Made by a program: the position numbers and the translations under genes. This document shows positions 32,424-45,600 of a stretch of 64,000 nt of DNA, in pieces. The DNA is from Solen grandis (Eukaryota > Mollusca > Bivalvia > Adapedonta > Solenidae). Under the pieces are notes generated by a model, which did no database searches, was not told where the DNA came from, and saw only the letters and a list, made by a program, of their open reading frames with translations. How positions within the stretch are numbered: the stretch's first letter is position 1; every line of letters starts with the position of its first letter. The stretch covers positions 58,587,518 to 58,651,517 of the forward strand of contig CM037782.1 of NCBI GenBank assembly GCA_021229015.1, written 5' to 3'.

Positions 32424-33997
32424 CAAGAGGCCCATGATGGCCCTAAATCGCTCACCTGAGATAAATAGGTTGACCCAAGGAACATCTGTACCAATATTTT
32501 AAAATCTGGCCACTAGTTTTGAAGAAGATGATTTTTAAAGTTTTCATTTTTTTTCTTCTTTTTGTTGCCATGGCAACCAGAGTTCTATATGGATCAAGTT
32601 TATTTTAGCAACTTTTGTGAAGGTTGACCCAAGGATCATCCCTGCCAAGTTTAATCAAATTCTGTCCAGTAGTTTCAGAGGAAATGTTGATTAAAGTTTT
32701 ACCTATATACATATAAGGCAAATAAGCCCCGCCTCTGGCGGCCATGTTTTTTACGGATCAGAAAATTTTTAGCAACTTCGGTAGAGGTTGACCCAAGGAA
32801 CATCTGTACCAATTTATTTTAAAATCTGGCCAGTAGTTTTGAAGAAGATGATTTTTAAAGTTTTCATTTTTTTTTCTTTTTGTTGCCATGGCAACCAGAG
32901 TTCTACATGGATCAAGTTTATTTTAACAACCTTTGTGAAGGTTGACCCAAGGATCATCCCTGCCAAGTTTAATAAAATTCTGTCCAGTGGTTTCAGAGGA
33001 GATGTTTAAATGTTTCTCCATATACATATAAGGCAAATAGGCCCCGCCCCTGGCGGCCATGTTTATTTACGGATCGGAATAATTTTAGCAACTTTGGTAG
33101 AGGTTGACCCAAGGAACATCTGTACCAATTTATTTTAAAATCTGGCCACTAGTTTTGAAGAAGATGATTTTTAAAGTTTTCATTTTTTTTTCTTCATTTT
33201 GTTGCCATGGCAACCAGAGTTCTACATGGATCAAGTCTATTTTAGCAATTTTTTTGAAGGTTGACCCAAGGATCATCCCTGCCAAGTTTAATCAAATTCT
33301 GTTCAGTGGTTTCAGAGGAGATGTTGTTTAAAGGTTTCTCTATATACATATAAGGCAAATAAGCCCCGCCCCTGGCGGCCATGTTTTTTTACGGATCGGA
33401 ATAATTTTAGCAACTTTGGTAGAGGTTGACCCAAGGAACATCTGTACCAATTTATTTTAAACTTTTTGTTGCCATGGCAACCAGAGTTCTACATGGATCA
33501 AGTTTATTTTAGCAACTTTTGTGAAGGTTGACCCAAGGATCATCCCTGCCAAGTTTAATCAAATTCTGTCCAGTGGTTTCAGAGATGTTGTTTAAAGGTT
33601 TCTCTATATACATATAAGGCAAATACCCTGGCGGCCATGTTTTTTTACGGATCGGAATGATTTTAGCAACTTTGATAGAGGTTGACCCAAGGAACATCTG
33701 TACCAAAACATTTTAAAATCTGGCCAGTAGTTTTGAAGAAGATGATTTTTAAAGTTTTCATTTTTTTTTCTTTTTGTTGCCATGGCAACCAGAGTTCTAC
33801 ATGGATCAAGTTTATTTTAGCAACTTTTGTGAAGGTTGACCCAAGGATCATCCCTGCTAAGTTTAATCAAATTCTGTCCAGTGGTTTCAGAGGAGATGTC
33901 GTTTAAAGAAAATTGTTGACGACGGACGACGCACGACGACGGACGCAGGGCGATCCTAATAGCTCACTTGAGCACAAAGTGCTCAGGTGAGCTAAAA
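32424..33997 (+). repeat. Long tandem-core repeat, copy F (type-2 core, about five units)
   Basis: The head (acaagaggcccatgatggcc, tcgctcacctgag) is followed by type-2 units of about 318 bp. The phrase gccccgcc recurs near 32726, 33041 and 33363, and one unit near 33600 is shortened. The tail follows (acgacggacgacgcacgacg, gctcacttgagcac, gtgctcaggtgagct). Each unit carries ttgttgccatggcaaccaga and gttgacccaaggaacatctg. ORFs of 62-75 codons on both strands repeat once per unit and are repeat artefacts. Confidence 0.88.
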
Positions 33998-34390
33998 ACA
34001 GCAATAATTTTGTCGTGATACATGTTAAGGAAACTTGCCAACCCCGCGGGGCCTCATTTTTAAAGGGATCAACTTTATTTTAGCAATTTTAGATGACTAT
34101 GAGTTGGCCATTTATGTCAAAGGCAATTAAATTCTGACAATCGGTTTCAGAGGAGATTATTTTTTTTCCGCAGCGCCGTACCAATGCTCATTTGTTTAAC
34201 ATGTCAACAACGGGGTACCATATTTCAGATTTAAAGATTTAACACCGTAAGGTATAAAGAGTAACTGTTAAGAAAATATGAAAAAGAAAAACATATCTTA
34301 CATTGTGTTTTATCAAGTATTCAAAGTTTTGTTTTGATATCTTTCATAGTTTTCAAGACATTCTACTTAATAAGCAATTTTAATTAAAAA
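33998..34390. repeat. Fragments of type-2 and type-5 core sequence
   Basis: It contains a diverged type-2 phrase (gggatcaactttattttagc, ggtttcagaggagat). From about 34300 there is a type-5 phrase (tatcaagtattcaaag, ctttcatagttttcaag), ending in an A run at 34385-34400. No head or tail is present. Confidence 0.5.
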
Positions 34391-34394
34391 AAAA

Positions 34395-36028
34395 AAAAAA
34401 ATGAAACTCATCCGTCATAGCATAAAGACGAACATCCTGATAAAGTTTCATGAAAATTGGGCCAAAATGTGGCCTTAAGCATGTTCAGGTATTATATTTG
34501 ACCTGGTGACCTTCTTTTTGACCATCACGTTAACAAAAAAATGTGGCATCTAAAGTGTTTTTCCAACATTTGACTAATTGACCTATATTTTGATCGTACC
34601 TGAATTGCACTCAACTGGGAATTCATGCAGTCATCATTCCTTATCAAGTTTAATGAAGGCTGGTACAAAAATGTAGGCCCCTAGAGTGTCCGAGAGATTT
34701 TTCTAAAATTTGCTCTGGTGACCTACTTTTTGACCCCATGTGGCAGTTTTGAATTCATCCGAGATTTGATGAAAACAAACATTCTGACCAAGTTACATTA
34801 AGGTTAGGCTGAAACTGTGGCCTATAGAGTGTTCACAAGGTTTTAATAAGATTTTACCTAGTGACCTAGTTTTCCATCCCAGTGACCCGATTTCAAACTC
34901 CACACATCCTGACAAAGTTTCATGAAAATTGGGCCAAAAATGTGGCCTTAAGCATGTTCAGGTATTATAATTTGACCTGGTGACCTAGTTTTACCATCAC
35001 GTGACCAAAATAAGTGGCATCTAAAGTGTTTTTCTAACATTTGACGAAGTGACCTATATTTTGGTCGTACCTGAATTGCACTCAACTGGGAATTCATGCA
35101 GTCATCATTCCTTATCAAGTTTAATGAAGGCTGGTACAAAAATGTAGGCCCCTAGAGTGTTCCAGAGATTTTTCTAAAATTTGCTCTGGTGACCTTCCTT
35201 TTGACCCCATGTGGCAGTTTTGAATTCATCCGAGATTTGATGTAAACAAACATTCTGACCAAGTTACATTAAGGTTAGGCTGAAACTGTGGCCTTTAGAG
35301 TATCCACAAGGTTTTAATAAGATTTTACCTGGTGACATTGTGGGCCAAAACTGTGACCTTGTTTTTGACCCAACAGAACATCCTGACAAAGTTCCATGAA
35401 GATTGGGCCGAAAATGTGGCCTCAAAATTGTTCAGGTATTATTATTATTTGACCTGGTGACCTAGTTTTTGACCACCACGTGACTAAATTTTATGAAGAT
35501 TAGCCTGAATATGTGGTGCTCACAGGTTTTTTTCTAAGATTTGACCTGGTGACCTTGTTTTTGACCCCACGTGACCCAAATCATCCAAGATATGTAGACA
35601 AACACCCTGATCATTCTGATCAAATTTTATGAAGATTGGGCTAAACCTGTGGCCTCTAGGATGTTCACAATGTTTTTCTAAGATTTAACCTGGTGACCTT
35701 GTTTTTTGACCCCGTGTAAGCCATTTCCGAACTCATCCAAGATATCATGTAGACAAACATCCTGATAAAATCTAATGAAAATTGGGCTAAAATTGTGGCC
35801 TAGTGTTCACAAGGTTTTTCTAAGATTTGACCTGGTGACCTAGCTTTTGACCCCACGTGACCCAATTTCGAACTCACAAGATATCATGTAGACATACATC
35901 CTGACCAAATCTAATGAAGGCTGGGATTAAACTGTGGCCTCTAGAGTGTTTACAAGCAATTGTTGACGGGCGACGCACGACGGACAATAAGCGGTCACAA
36001 AAGCGCCACAAGTGCTCAGGTGGCTAAA
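34395..36028 (+). repeat. Tandem-core repeat, copy G (type-1 core, no head)
   Basis: About ten diverged type-1 units with tttgacctggtgacctag and tgtagacaaacatcctga. A larger segment is duplicated internally: the block with aattcatgcagtcatcatt and gtaggcccctagagtgt occurs near 34620 and again near 35095. The tail is at about 35955-36028 (ttgttgacgggcgacgcacg, gtgctcaggtggctaaaaaa). The minus ORF 34948-35139 is an artefact. Confidence 0.8.
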
Positions 36029-36029
36029 A

Positions 36030-36735
36030 AATTAAAAAGGGGCATTGCTCCAAAGATATAGCTTACAGAATAATGCCCCTTGTTTTACTACTGCGTCTTG
36101 TCTGGATTATCAAGTATTCTTCGTTTTTGTGTGGGTAACTTTCATAGTTTTGAAAAAAATCAATTTTGTCTACAATTCAAAGTTTAAAAGGGGCAATACT
36201 TTGGAAATATAGATTTCAGTATATGGCCCCTTGTCTTTCATCTGCGCCTTGTTATGATTATCAAGTATTCCAAGCTTTGTGTTGATACCTTTCATTGTTT
36301 TCAAATCAATCTATTCTACTTAATAAGTAATTTTTACCAAAATTCAAATTAAGTTCAAAAGGGGTATGACTGAAAATAGTTTCCAGAATAAGTCCCTTGT
36401 TTTACAACTGCGCCTTATCATGATTATGAAGTATACCAAATTTGATGTTGAAACCTTTAAAAGTGTTTGAGCTATATTAAAGTTTTGCACGACAACGACG
36501 ATAACTCAGCTTGATTTTTTTTATCGAAACAGACAAGCCATTAAAATGATGTTGGCTGCCATGGCAACCAGACCTTTGCATAAAGCAATTTTCTGGCCTT
36601 TCATCCACGGATGATTCATGGGAAGTTTTTAACGCTGGGGTTTCAGAGGAGATGCCGTTTAAGCAAATTATTGACGACGGACAGAGGGTGATCCGATTAT
36701 AGCTCACCTTGAGCACGCTGTGATCTGTGAGCTAA
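36030..36735 (+). repeat. Tandem-core repeat, copy H (type-5 core)
   Basis: Three type-5 units begin near 36034, 36186 and 36355 (aaaaggggca..., gattatcaagtattc, ctactgcgtcttg/ctgcgccttg). They are followed by a scrap of type-2 text (gctgccatggcaaccaga) and a diverged tail (acgacggacagagggtgat, agctcaccttgagcac) ending near 36735. The head is missing; it abuts copy G directly. Confidence 0.7.
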
Positions 36736-36904
36736 AAATTAGACACCATCAAATACCAAATCACATCCACATTTGTTTGGACTTAAGTACCTCATTCGCA
36801 CACGTGAAGATGAATCTTCCTTTAATTCTAGACTGAGCATTGAGAATGTTTATATAACATTTGTTTGAGCATGGTTGACCACTTTTCAACCACAGTAGCG
36901 ATCT

Positions 36905-37430
36905 GAAAAACAAGTAGGCCACGAAGGCCGTATATCGCTCGTCTTGGAACCACTGTTGTAAAGGAGCATTTTTGGTAGCAGTAGTTTTGGAGCAGAAGTC
37001 TTTTATTAAAGTTTTCACTATATAAAGGCGGTAAAACTTTAGCAATCTTGGTAGATAGTTACCCAAGGAACAGCTGTACAAAAACATTTTGAAATCTAGC
37101 CAGTTGTTTTGAAGGAGATGATTTTTAAAGTTTTTTTTCTTTCCGTTGCCATGGCAACCAGAGTTCTACATGGATCAAATTTATTTTAGCAACTTTTGTG
37201 AAGGTTCGCCCAGGGATCATCCTTGCCAAGTGTAATCAAATTCTGTCCAGCGGTTTCAAAGGAGGTGTCGTTTAAAGAATTTACTATGTAATATTAAGCA
37301 AATTAGCCCCGCCCCTGATCGGATCGGGATAATTTTAGCAGTCTTGGTAGATATTTACCCAAGAAACATCTCTACCAAAACATTTTGAAATCTGGCCAGT
37401 AGTTTTAAAGTTTTCATGATTTTTCATGTG
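36905..37430 (+). repeat. Tandem-core repeat, copy I (head plus type-2, tail lost)
   Basis: A diverged head (acaagtaggccacgaaggcc, atcgctcgtcttgg) is followed by one and a half type-2 units (gttgccatggcaaccagagt, gccccgcccctgatcggatc). The copy fades after about 37430 with no tail. Confidence 0.7.
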
Positions 37431-37961
37431 AAAGGAATTACATTGTATTTTGAATACGCACCACATCTTTAAAATGGCTACCAACCGCTTAAAATTAAGA
37501 CCCATCCTATTTAAAGAACAATTTCATTATATAACAATATCAACACGATATATCTTAAACTAGGATATAAGGGCTTTTATCAAGATAAAATTCAAGATAA
37601 AATTTACTTTTAAAAGGAAGGCTTGCCCAGTTTATTATTAGCAGGTCTATCAAAAGCATATGTTGTTTTACAACCAACTGTTGGTTGCTGATCACAGGGG
37701 CTCGAATAACCAGTTTACAAACAAAAACAAAAAGGAATGAATATGAGCATAAACTTCGTGTATGTGTGTGTTTGGGTCGCTTTCTTGATATTTTTCCCAG
37801 ATAAAGAAGGAAACTTAGTCCTAAAATTGTCATATTTATAAGTCACAATCAATGTAATATATATTGTGATTCGTTGAAACACTATAAATGACACAGTGAT
37901 CACACCTCAAACAGACGCAAATAAAAGAGTAGCTTATCAAGTTTTCTGTTGACGACGGATA
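37431..37961. other. AT-rich flank of the mariner
   Basis: No gene is recognised. Overlapping minus ORFs at 37555-38057 run through the mariner boundary and are not supported. Confidence 0.4.
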
Positions 37962-39284
37962 CGAGGGATGTTCAAATTGAAATGCAATTCCTAGCATACC
38001 TAGAAAGGATTTGTTAATTTTCACAAACCAACTATCGGATTCCTTCAAAGTATTCACCTCCGTGAGCTATGCACATTTTCAACCTTTTGATACCTTTTGA
38101 TCCAGTTTTTAAAGGCAGTTTCATAGTCGTTTCTGGATATACCCTTGAGACACTGGAAGATGGCTGAACCAATATCTTTTCGTGTTTTGTATTTTTCGTC
38201 CAGTGAAGTACTTTTTACGAATCGGGAACAGGAAGTAGTCACAGGGGGCAAGGTCTGGGGAATACGGCGGGTGCGGAAGCTCTACAACCATTTCCTGCCT
38301 TAAAAAATCGCGTACACTTTGTGGCTAGACGCGTTGTCATGCAGCAACCTAACCCCCGCAAAAGTGTCGCTGGCCTGCATCTTTTGAAATATTTCTTCAT
38401 TTTTCAGAACAGCCCCTCTGTAGAAATTGCTATTGACCGATTTACCTTTCGGAACAGCAGTTTGTATAGCAGGCCCTTGATTTGTGAAGAAAACTGCATA
38501 CATAACCTTTCTGACGCTCATTGTGCGTTTGGCTATACATGGCCTTTTTATGTCTTTTGTAACCCATATCTTGTTTTCATGTTTTCGTTTGAACTTCATA
38601 GAAATGCACCCATGTCTCATCGCCTGTGACGATATTGGCAAACGAGGGATTATTGTATTTTGGGTACATTTTTTCAGTAAAGATTTTGCCATTTTCACGC
38701 GGAGGCGCTTCTGCTCCTGGGTATCCATCGCGCAGTTATCTTATTCATTTTAAGGTGCTTCCTTAGAATTGAATGAACTGCCCCTATTGGGATGCCTACC
38801 TTTCGGGCTATTTCTCTAACAGTGAATCTTGCGACAGATACAATTTCTCTGACTTTTTCTACCATTTTGGGACTGGTTGCTGTCTTTCTGCGATGACCAC
38901 ATGGTGCACCTTGCAAGGACGTTATTCCACTTGCAAATTTCTTGCACCACCTAGTAACCGATGCATAGGACAGCTCACCAGGTCCATTAATTGAGCATAT
39001 TTCATGAAATATCTCTTTTGGACCTATACCGAACAGCGGTTTTTTATGTAGGCGCGTATTTGGGCGACGAACGCAGATTTTTTACCAACCATTTTATCAT
39101 TAGTATGTACGAATATGTAATCTTTCTCGTTGTGTAGCCGAGGTTAGAGAGGACAGATTTACACAAAACTGGTATCGATCGAGAGATAGTTGATGCCCCT
39201 AGGCGATCCCAGTAGGTTTTTCGTGAAAAGCGTGCGTAGTAATATAATGTAACCCGAGTTGCATTTCAATTTGAACATCCCTCT
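37962..39284 (-). mobile_element. Mariner-type transposon (Tc1/mariner superfamily)
   Basis: Inverted terminal repeats begin GAGGGATGTTCAAATTGAAA from both ends (left at 37963, right at 39283). TA lies outside each (37960-37961 and 39285-39286), the expected target duplication. It is about 1.3 kb, normal for mariner, with one transposase gene on the minus strand. Confidence 0.9.
38054..39092 (-). pseudogene. Mariner transposase, frameshifted
   Basis: Start MVGKKSAFVAQIRAYIK is at 39092. After an early frameshift come SYASVTRWCKKFASG and the paired HTH region (GHRRKTATSPKMVEK, TVREIARKVGIPIGAVHSIL). The catalytic part follows in several frames: TGDETWVHFYE-like text near 38620, VRLLHDNASSHK (second D) near 38330 and PPYSPDLAPCDYFLFP (third D) near 38240. 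The spacing of the last two fits the DD34D signature of mariner. It ends at 38054 (NVHSSRR then stop). At least three frame changes make it inactive. Confidence 0.85.
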
Positions 39285-39286
39285 TA

Positions 39287-39784
39287 TGATATACCGTCGC
39301 ATGAGGCAGAAATCAAACATGCCAAACCTGCTTTATGGCACTAGAAAGAAAGGATTCTGATGATGTGAAAATTAGGAATACCACATTTTAAGTGTTTTCA
39401 TGTACAAGGTGGAACTATTCTCAATTTCTTAGGATGCACCTTACATATTGCAGAACATTCCTGTAAAGCTATTGCTCTTACAGATTTGGAAATATGTGAC
39501 ACAGCTTTTTTAAATTTATTCAAGGTTTTGGCTAATACAGCAAACGCGCCCCCCACTCCTAAAAAAGATTGCTAATATGGCCTTGCATACGCTCATCAAT
39601 TGGTCATAGCTAACCAAGTTCAATATTTGTTTACACAATTTGTAATGTGGTCCGAAATCGAAGGTCAAAGCTCCCTCATGTAGGTCTGTGTAAAAACAAG
39701 TCAACATCAGGCGTGGCCAGTTTCGATCCCAGGGCTATGATGCACACTAAATATTTTAACACCGGTAGGGGGGACTAATACAAT
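39287..39784. other. Unassigned stretch before the assembly gap
   Basis: No gene is recognised. The minus ORF 39516-39707 has no known domain. Confidence 0.4.
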
Positions 39785-39884
39785 NNNNNNNNNNNNNNNN
39801 NNNNNNNNNNNNNNNNNNNNNNNNNNNNNNNNNNNNNNNNNNNNNNNNNNNNNNNNNNNNNNNNNNNNNNNNNNNNNNNNNNNN
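39785..39884. other. Assembly gap of 100 N
   Basis: Exactly 100 N, probably a gap of unknown size. The right side starts in the middle of a tandem-core repeat, so collapsed repeat units may be missing. Confidence 0.98.
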
Positions 39885-40357
39885 AAAATCTTAAAAAATC
39901 TTCTTCTATGAATCCATAAGGCCTAGAGCTTAGATATTTGGTATGTAGCATCATCTTATGGGCCACTACCAAGATTGTACAAATCATAGCCCTATGGTGA
40001 TAAATGACCCCGCACCAGGGGTCACTTGTTTTACATAGAGTTAAATAGGAAAATCTTAAAAAAATCTTCTTCTATGAATCAATAAGGCCTAGAGCTAAGG
40101 TTTTGGTATGTAGTAGCATCTAATGGTTCATTACAAAGATTTTCAAAGTCTTGGCCCTACGGTGATAAATGACCCTGCGCCCAAGTCTTCTCTGAAACCA
40201 TATAGCCCATTGCTTAGATATTTGGTGTGTAGTATTGTCAGGGGTAAAATGTTTTAGATTAAGTTATATCAGAATCCTTGTCTGTTTAAAAACCTTGACA
40301 TCAGTTGAAGCAATGGTACTCAGGTGAGCGATTCAGGGCCATCATGGCCCTCTTGTT
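39885..40357 (-). repeat. Tandem-core repeat, copy J (type-4 core, cut by the gap)
   Basis: Type-4 units with tatggtgataaatgacccc near 39975 and the related cggtgataaatgaccctgc near 40155 (about 175 bp apart). It ends in the head (tactcaggtgagcgattcag, gggccatcatggccctc) near 40355. The tail lies in or beyond the gap. Confidence 0.8.
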
Positions 40358-41685
40358 GTATTACATGTCGGAAATCAGGACCAACGGGTTACGGGCGAAT
40401 GTTCTAACACTGGGCCATCTGGATTGCAAATCTTTGATAATCTTTATTATCTGGGGTGTAAATCAGTCAATAAAACTTCATGTTTAATCGTATATCAAAC
40501 ACTCTGCGTAACCTACGTTTAAATACTATAGTGCATGTTAATGTGAAATAAGAACACAATGACATAATTACACGTCATTGAAGGAAGGTAAATATGTTAA
40601 AATCTGAAAATCCCAAGGCAAAAAACTAGGGCCATTTCATTTCTGAGAAACATTAATTACATGTTCAACTGTTTAACAAATAGACACGAAACCGTCCAGA
40701 TTTTCTGAGTCACATGCGTCTACGAAATGACACACTTACACAACGAGTTAATGGCAGCGAAACGAATAAAAGATCTGACGAAGATATTCCTTGAACACTT
40801 AGTGCAATTTTATAACATTCTAAAGTTTTGCGCTAAACATGCATTGTTTATTCGTTACTTACATATTAACGAAATATAACCCTGCAAATAAGGCTTGAGG
40901 CGGGAGTCTGTTTTGTCAGGTATCCGTGGCAAAATCAGATCTTGTGACGCGAACAACCTCTACATTACTAAACCAAAAAGAGATGAGATTTTGCATATGC
41001 ATTGATGACGCGTAGATGTGCGTGACATAATTTATATGCGCGTCATCCAATGACATAGTTAGAACCCCTGAATTGACTTAAACAATCTTAAGATGATGTG
41101 AATGTGTTTGACAATTGTCCTGTGTAAAAATTGCAGGATTGTCTGCTAAAAACCTTGTGCACATGAAGAATGTAATGTTAATGTTACTAAGGGCAATATG
41201 TTTGTTTGGCAATCTTTAGATCAGGCTACACTTCCAACTAGAGTAAAGTTTAGCGGGGATTCGACGCGTTACCACCATTCATTCATCGAATTATATAGTA
41301 ACATTTTGCCAGGCGGACTGTAACACTTTGCCCCAAATACTCGTCATTTTGTTCTTGTTATAAATTGTAATATAATTATATACTTTTATTAATATTTGTT
41401 CGATTTAGTAACATGTGTAGGTTTTATTTATCTCGTGTGAACAAGATAATAAGTCGTATGAACGTGAGAACGAGATAATTAAGTCGTGCGAACGAGATAA
41501 TTTTGTTGTGAGAACGAATTAGTAAGTTGTATCATACCCGGTTCATAGTTGTGAGTTCGATTCTTCCTTAAAGGTAAATTACCACTACAGGTACTGTTCC
41601 AACCCAGGAACCGTCGAAAAAAGTTTAAAATGTATTTATTTTACATCAATTACGTGTTATACAAGTTTTATACTAATTATATAAA
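40358..41685. other. AT-rich stretch without a recognised gene
   Basis: A short degenerate tandem motif, cgagataataagtcgt / cgagataattaagtcgtg, occurs at about 41430-41530. No ORF or RNA gene of note. Confidence 0.5.
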
Positions 41686-41689
41686 TCAC

Positions 41690-41872
41690 TCTTGATGGCT
41701 CTTGTGGCGGCGTATGTGATCATTACAGTGGGTGGGAACCGGAAAAAACCCGTGTCTGGACAAGCGACTATGTACCCTCTCATGTATGTGATCAGGAATC
41801 GAACCCGGGACGCATTGATAAGAAGTGAAGCGCGTTACCACTACCACTAGGCTATCTAGCCCACCCCCACTC
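41690..41872 (-). mobile_element. tRNA-derived SINE of a second family
   Basis: On the minus strand the head carries TAGCCTAGTGGTAGTGGTAA (A box) and, about 35 bases on, GGGTTCGATTCC (B box). It is followed by a ~110-bp body (cacgggttttttccggttcc, gatcacatacgccgcc). The head differs from the Leu/Ser-like SINEs at 25831 and 52026, and the body does not match them. The ORF covering it (41686-41874) is an artefact. Confidence 0.75.
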
Positions 41873-42689
41873 ATAAAAAATGTTTACCATTAGACGTTTA
41901 CCATAAGACATGAAATAAGTTTAACTAAGTTCTGAATTCATAACTTGTAGGGCTCCATGTACACATTTCAAAAAAGTTAAAAAAAAGTTACACTTTGCTC
42001 CGTATATATACGTATGTTGTAGATGAAAAAAAGAAAATAGATGCACATAATGATGTGTAGATGTGCGTGAGTTTATAATTATGGCACAGTTATGGCCCCT
42101 TAATTAAAAAAAAATCTTGTGTCTTCGACCTTTCTATGAGTCACATTATTATTGTCAGTTTTTTGTGAAGTGCATTTAAAAAAAATACATTGATCGTGTT
42201 TAACATGATATGACCAGATAAGTATATTAACTTAGGGTTTTGTAAGAACTATAGCCTTTTTTTCTGTGTCAAATCGTATTTTAAGTTCTAGGCTCATTTG
42301 CATTTACTATAACTAGAGCTACATGTATTACCGATCGTTTTGATATGCCCAAAGTCTCTTCATAGTATGACGTTATTCGTCCATCCGTTGGTAGACGTTT
42401 TGTTTCCGTGCAAGTATTTAGAATTACTCAAGATTGCGAGGCTGTTGTTCTTGCAGACTTAAACTGACTTGAATTCTTGACACCTCACATGAAATATTGT
42501 TGCTGTATTTTATGGTAGGGAGACTAAATAACAAACAAGATTTTAACAACTATGACTTGTAACACAGCCTTGGTAATTTTCTATAGAAAAGTACCAATAC
42601 CCCACACATTTCAGTGGGCGGAGTTTCTCAGCCTATGCAATTTAATAACTGATGAAAAAACGTGCAGTTATCCAGATAAGCGCACAGTA
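41873..42689. other. Putative upstream region of the candidate host gene
   Basis: AT-rich with no recognised element. It would contain the promoter and 5' UTR if the exon at 42690 is real. An ORF that runs from 42552 through this exon has no recognised domain upstream of 42690. Confidence 0.35.
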
Positions 42690-45600
42690 ATGGCGGACAC
42701 TCAATATAACAACGACGGGCCGGCCTTTAGGTGGTCCTTAGTATCAGTGAGTGGAAGCGGAATCCAAATGAATCATTTCCTCCACGTGCCTTTTTTAATT
42801 TCTGCAATTAGACAAAATAAATAAATTAAATGGTTAAAAAAGTGAAGTAAAATTAGCAGTGTAGCCATACGGGCTACATAAGGTCATTATATTAAGCTGT
42901 CACAATTAACATATTTTGCCTCGATTCGGAGAAACAAGAGGGCCATGATGGCCCTAAATCGCTCACCTGAGATAAATAGTCTTTAAAGGAAACAATGTGA
43001 AATAAAGATGCTAGAGTGCAAAGAGCAATCTGGATTCTTTAAAATTTAAAAGGGGCATAACTCCTGACCTTATGTGTTGATTCCAGTCATAATTGAACTT
43101 GGCCAAGGTATTATGGTTTTAAACAATGACAAAAAGTTTGAAGGCAATTGCATAAGAAATAAAGATGCTAGAGTGCAAACAATGTGAAATCTGGCTTTTT
43201 TGAATTTTAAAAGGGGCATAACTCCTGACCTAATGGTATGATATCAGCCATAATCGAACTTGGTCGAGATTTTATGGTTATAAACATTGTTATCAAGTTT
43301 GAAGATAATTGGTCATGAAATGAAGATGCTAGAGTGCAAACAATGTGAAATCTGGCTTTTTTGAATTTTAAAAGGGGCATAACTCCTGACCTAATGGTAC
43401 GATATCAGCCATAATCGAACTTGGCCGTGATTTTATGGTTATAAACATTGATATAAAGTTTGAAGATAATTGGTCATGAAATGAAGATGCTAGAGTGCAA
43501 ACAATGTGAAATCTGGCTTTTTTGAATTTTAAAAGGGGCATAACTCCTGACCTTATGTTCCGATATCAGACATAATCGAACTTGGCCGAGATTTTATGGT
43601 TATAAACATTGTTTTAAAGTTTGAAGATAATTGCTCATAAAATGAAGATGCTAGAGTGCAAACGAACAAATTGTGGACGACGGACGGACGGACGACGGAC
43701 ATTCATCGATCCTAAAAGCTCATCCTGAGCACACATGCTCAGGTGAGCTAAAAAGGTATGTTTTCCTTCATCAATTTTTATGGGATAAATCCATGCGAAA
43801 CGGAAAATGGTGCTCTATACATTGGTATTAATAATTCTATTGTTAGATGTACAGGATTTCAAAACATCACGAAAAGCACATCACTAGTGATGTTTTCTAA
43901 AACTCCTGAAACTGGTATGGTCACACTGAATAAGAGACCGTTTGAGAATATGAAGAGAGTCTATCAATGAAAAGTTAACTTGTAATAAAAGATTTTTCGC
44001 ACCTACGTTTATGCGGAATCCTAACAACTTTTAACAGATTATCAGCACCAACTGAGTACGTCCTTCTCTATTCAAAAGGTACTTGTCTATCTGTACGGAA
44101 GGCACCGAAATGTGAGGATTTGTTTCGATTTGTTTTGTTTTGATGGGTTAATAGGTAACTTTCCTTAACTGATAGGTCATGTTTACAGGGTTTCTCTTTG
44201 ATACCCAAAGCGCTCAACATCTTGGATCGTCTGCATAAAAAGTCACGAGACAGTAGTATCTCCCCCCTTTTCAACATTTTGGCTATGTTACAAGTCATAT
44301 ATTGCAGTGGCCTCACTCATGACCTTGATTAACCCGCCCACATACATTCGTGCGCACTCGTGTATCGTGTGCAGGTTAATCAAGCTCATCTCGCGAAGAC
44401 ATGCACTATATATTAACCACTGATCTCATTTTCCGAAAAATGTAATGGTGTACGATAAATATTCTTTTTTTTTAAAATTTTCTATAAAGGAGATATAAGG
44501 AAATTAGCCGATCCCAATAGAGGCCATATTTTCTAAGGTATCAGCTTCATTTAAGCCATTATGGTAGAGCACTGTGAGGTGACCAAGAAAATTAAATTAT
44601 AACCATTGGTTTCAGAGAAGATTTTTTGAGGTTTTTAAAGTTAAATTCTGTTGGTTGCCATGCAAACCAGAGTTCTGCATTGATAAAGTTTCTTTAAGCA
44701 ATTTTTGTTGAGGTTCACTCAAGGATGATCCTTGCTAAGTTTGTCAATTTTCACTCAGCGGTTTCAGAGATTGCGTTTAAAGGAAATTGATTTCGTTTAA
44801 AGGAAATTGTTGACGACGCGACGGGTGATTCTAATAGCTCAACTTAAGCTTAAAAAAAACATAGAGGCCCTAATCAACATTGTGTATACAGTACAATTCC
44901 TATTTACTCATTTGTAGGATAGTGACGCAGACTTATTTGTAAGCGATACGTCGGATACGGAGCTACCCAACAGTCGGGAAGATCTGTTTAACTCTTACGA
45001 TGAGATTATTTTTCAGGCCCAGCATCTAAAAAGCTGGAGTGAACTTTGGTAGTACTACTCAATGACTTATACTTAAATACCTTAAGTATACCCATCCAGA
45101 TCTATATTTTGCCCATAAGTCTTGAGACCGAAGACAGAGAAACAGGGTATATTTTTTCTGTAGCAGGCAATACTGTAACAGTTGCGAAATAAAATTTATG
45201 GTTATTTACATTGCATAATGGGACATGAAGAAATCAATTTGGACCCAAATGATCATTTGCATGCGCTGCTGATTGAGCAGTTTGTCAAATAGACAAGTTA
45301 TTATCATGTACAAAAGTGCTTTTTTCATGGTGCTAGTGTGACCTTACCCATTTTTAGATCAATAAAATTAAAATGTTGAAAACAGCGCAGCTGAAGTTAA
45401 AAGACACAGCACATGACTCGACTGAGATTCAAACCAAAGACACTATGGTCAGGCTTTTAAGGATGCTCCACTGATAAACACCTTATTTAGGTATTATGCA
45501 AATGTGAAGAAAATATGTCTACATACTTTTGAACTTGCATATTTTAAATGAAAACTTGATACAGTGTTTAGTTTCATCCAGCCACACAGTCTTTCAGATG

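Noticed and set aside
32788..33906. Series of similar 62-75-codon ORFs in copy F
   Set aside because: One per ~318-bp unit on both strands; artefacts of the tandem repeat.
41690..41872. Functional tRNA gene
   Set aside because: A and B boxes are present but no acceptor or anticodon stems fold convincingly, and a SINE body follows.
42932..43757. CRISPR-like regularly spaced repeats
   Set aside because: Units are contiguous 161-bp monomers with no unique spacers, and the genome is eukaryotic.
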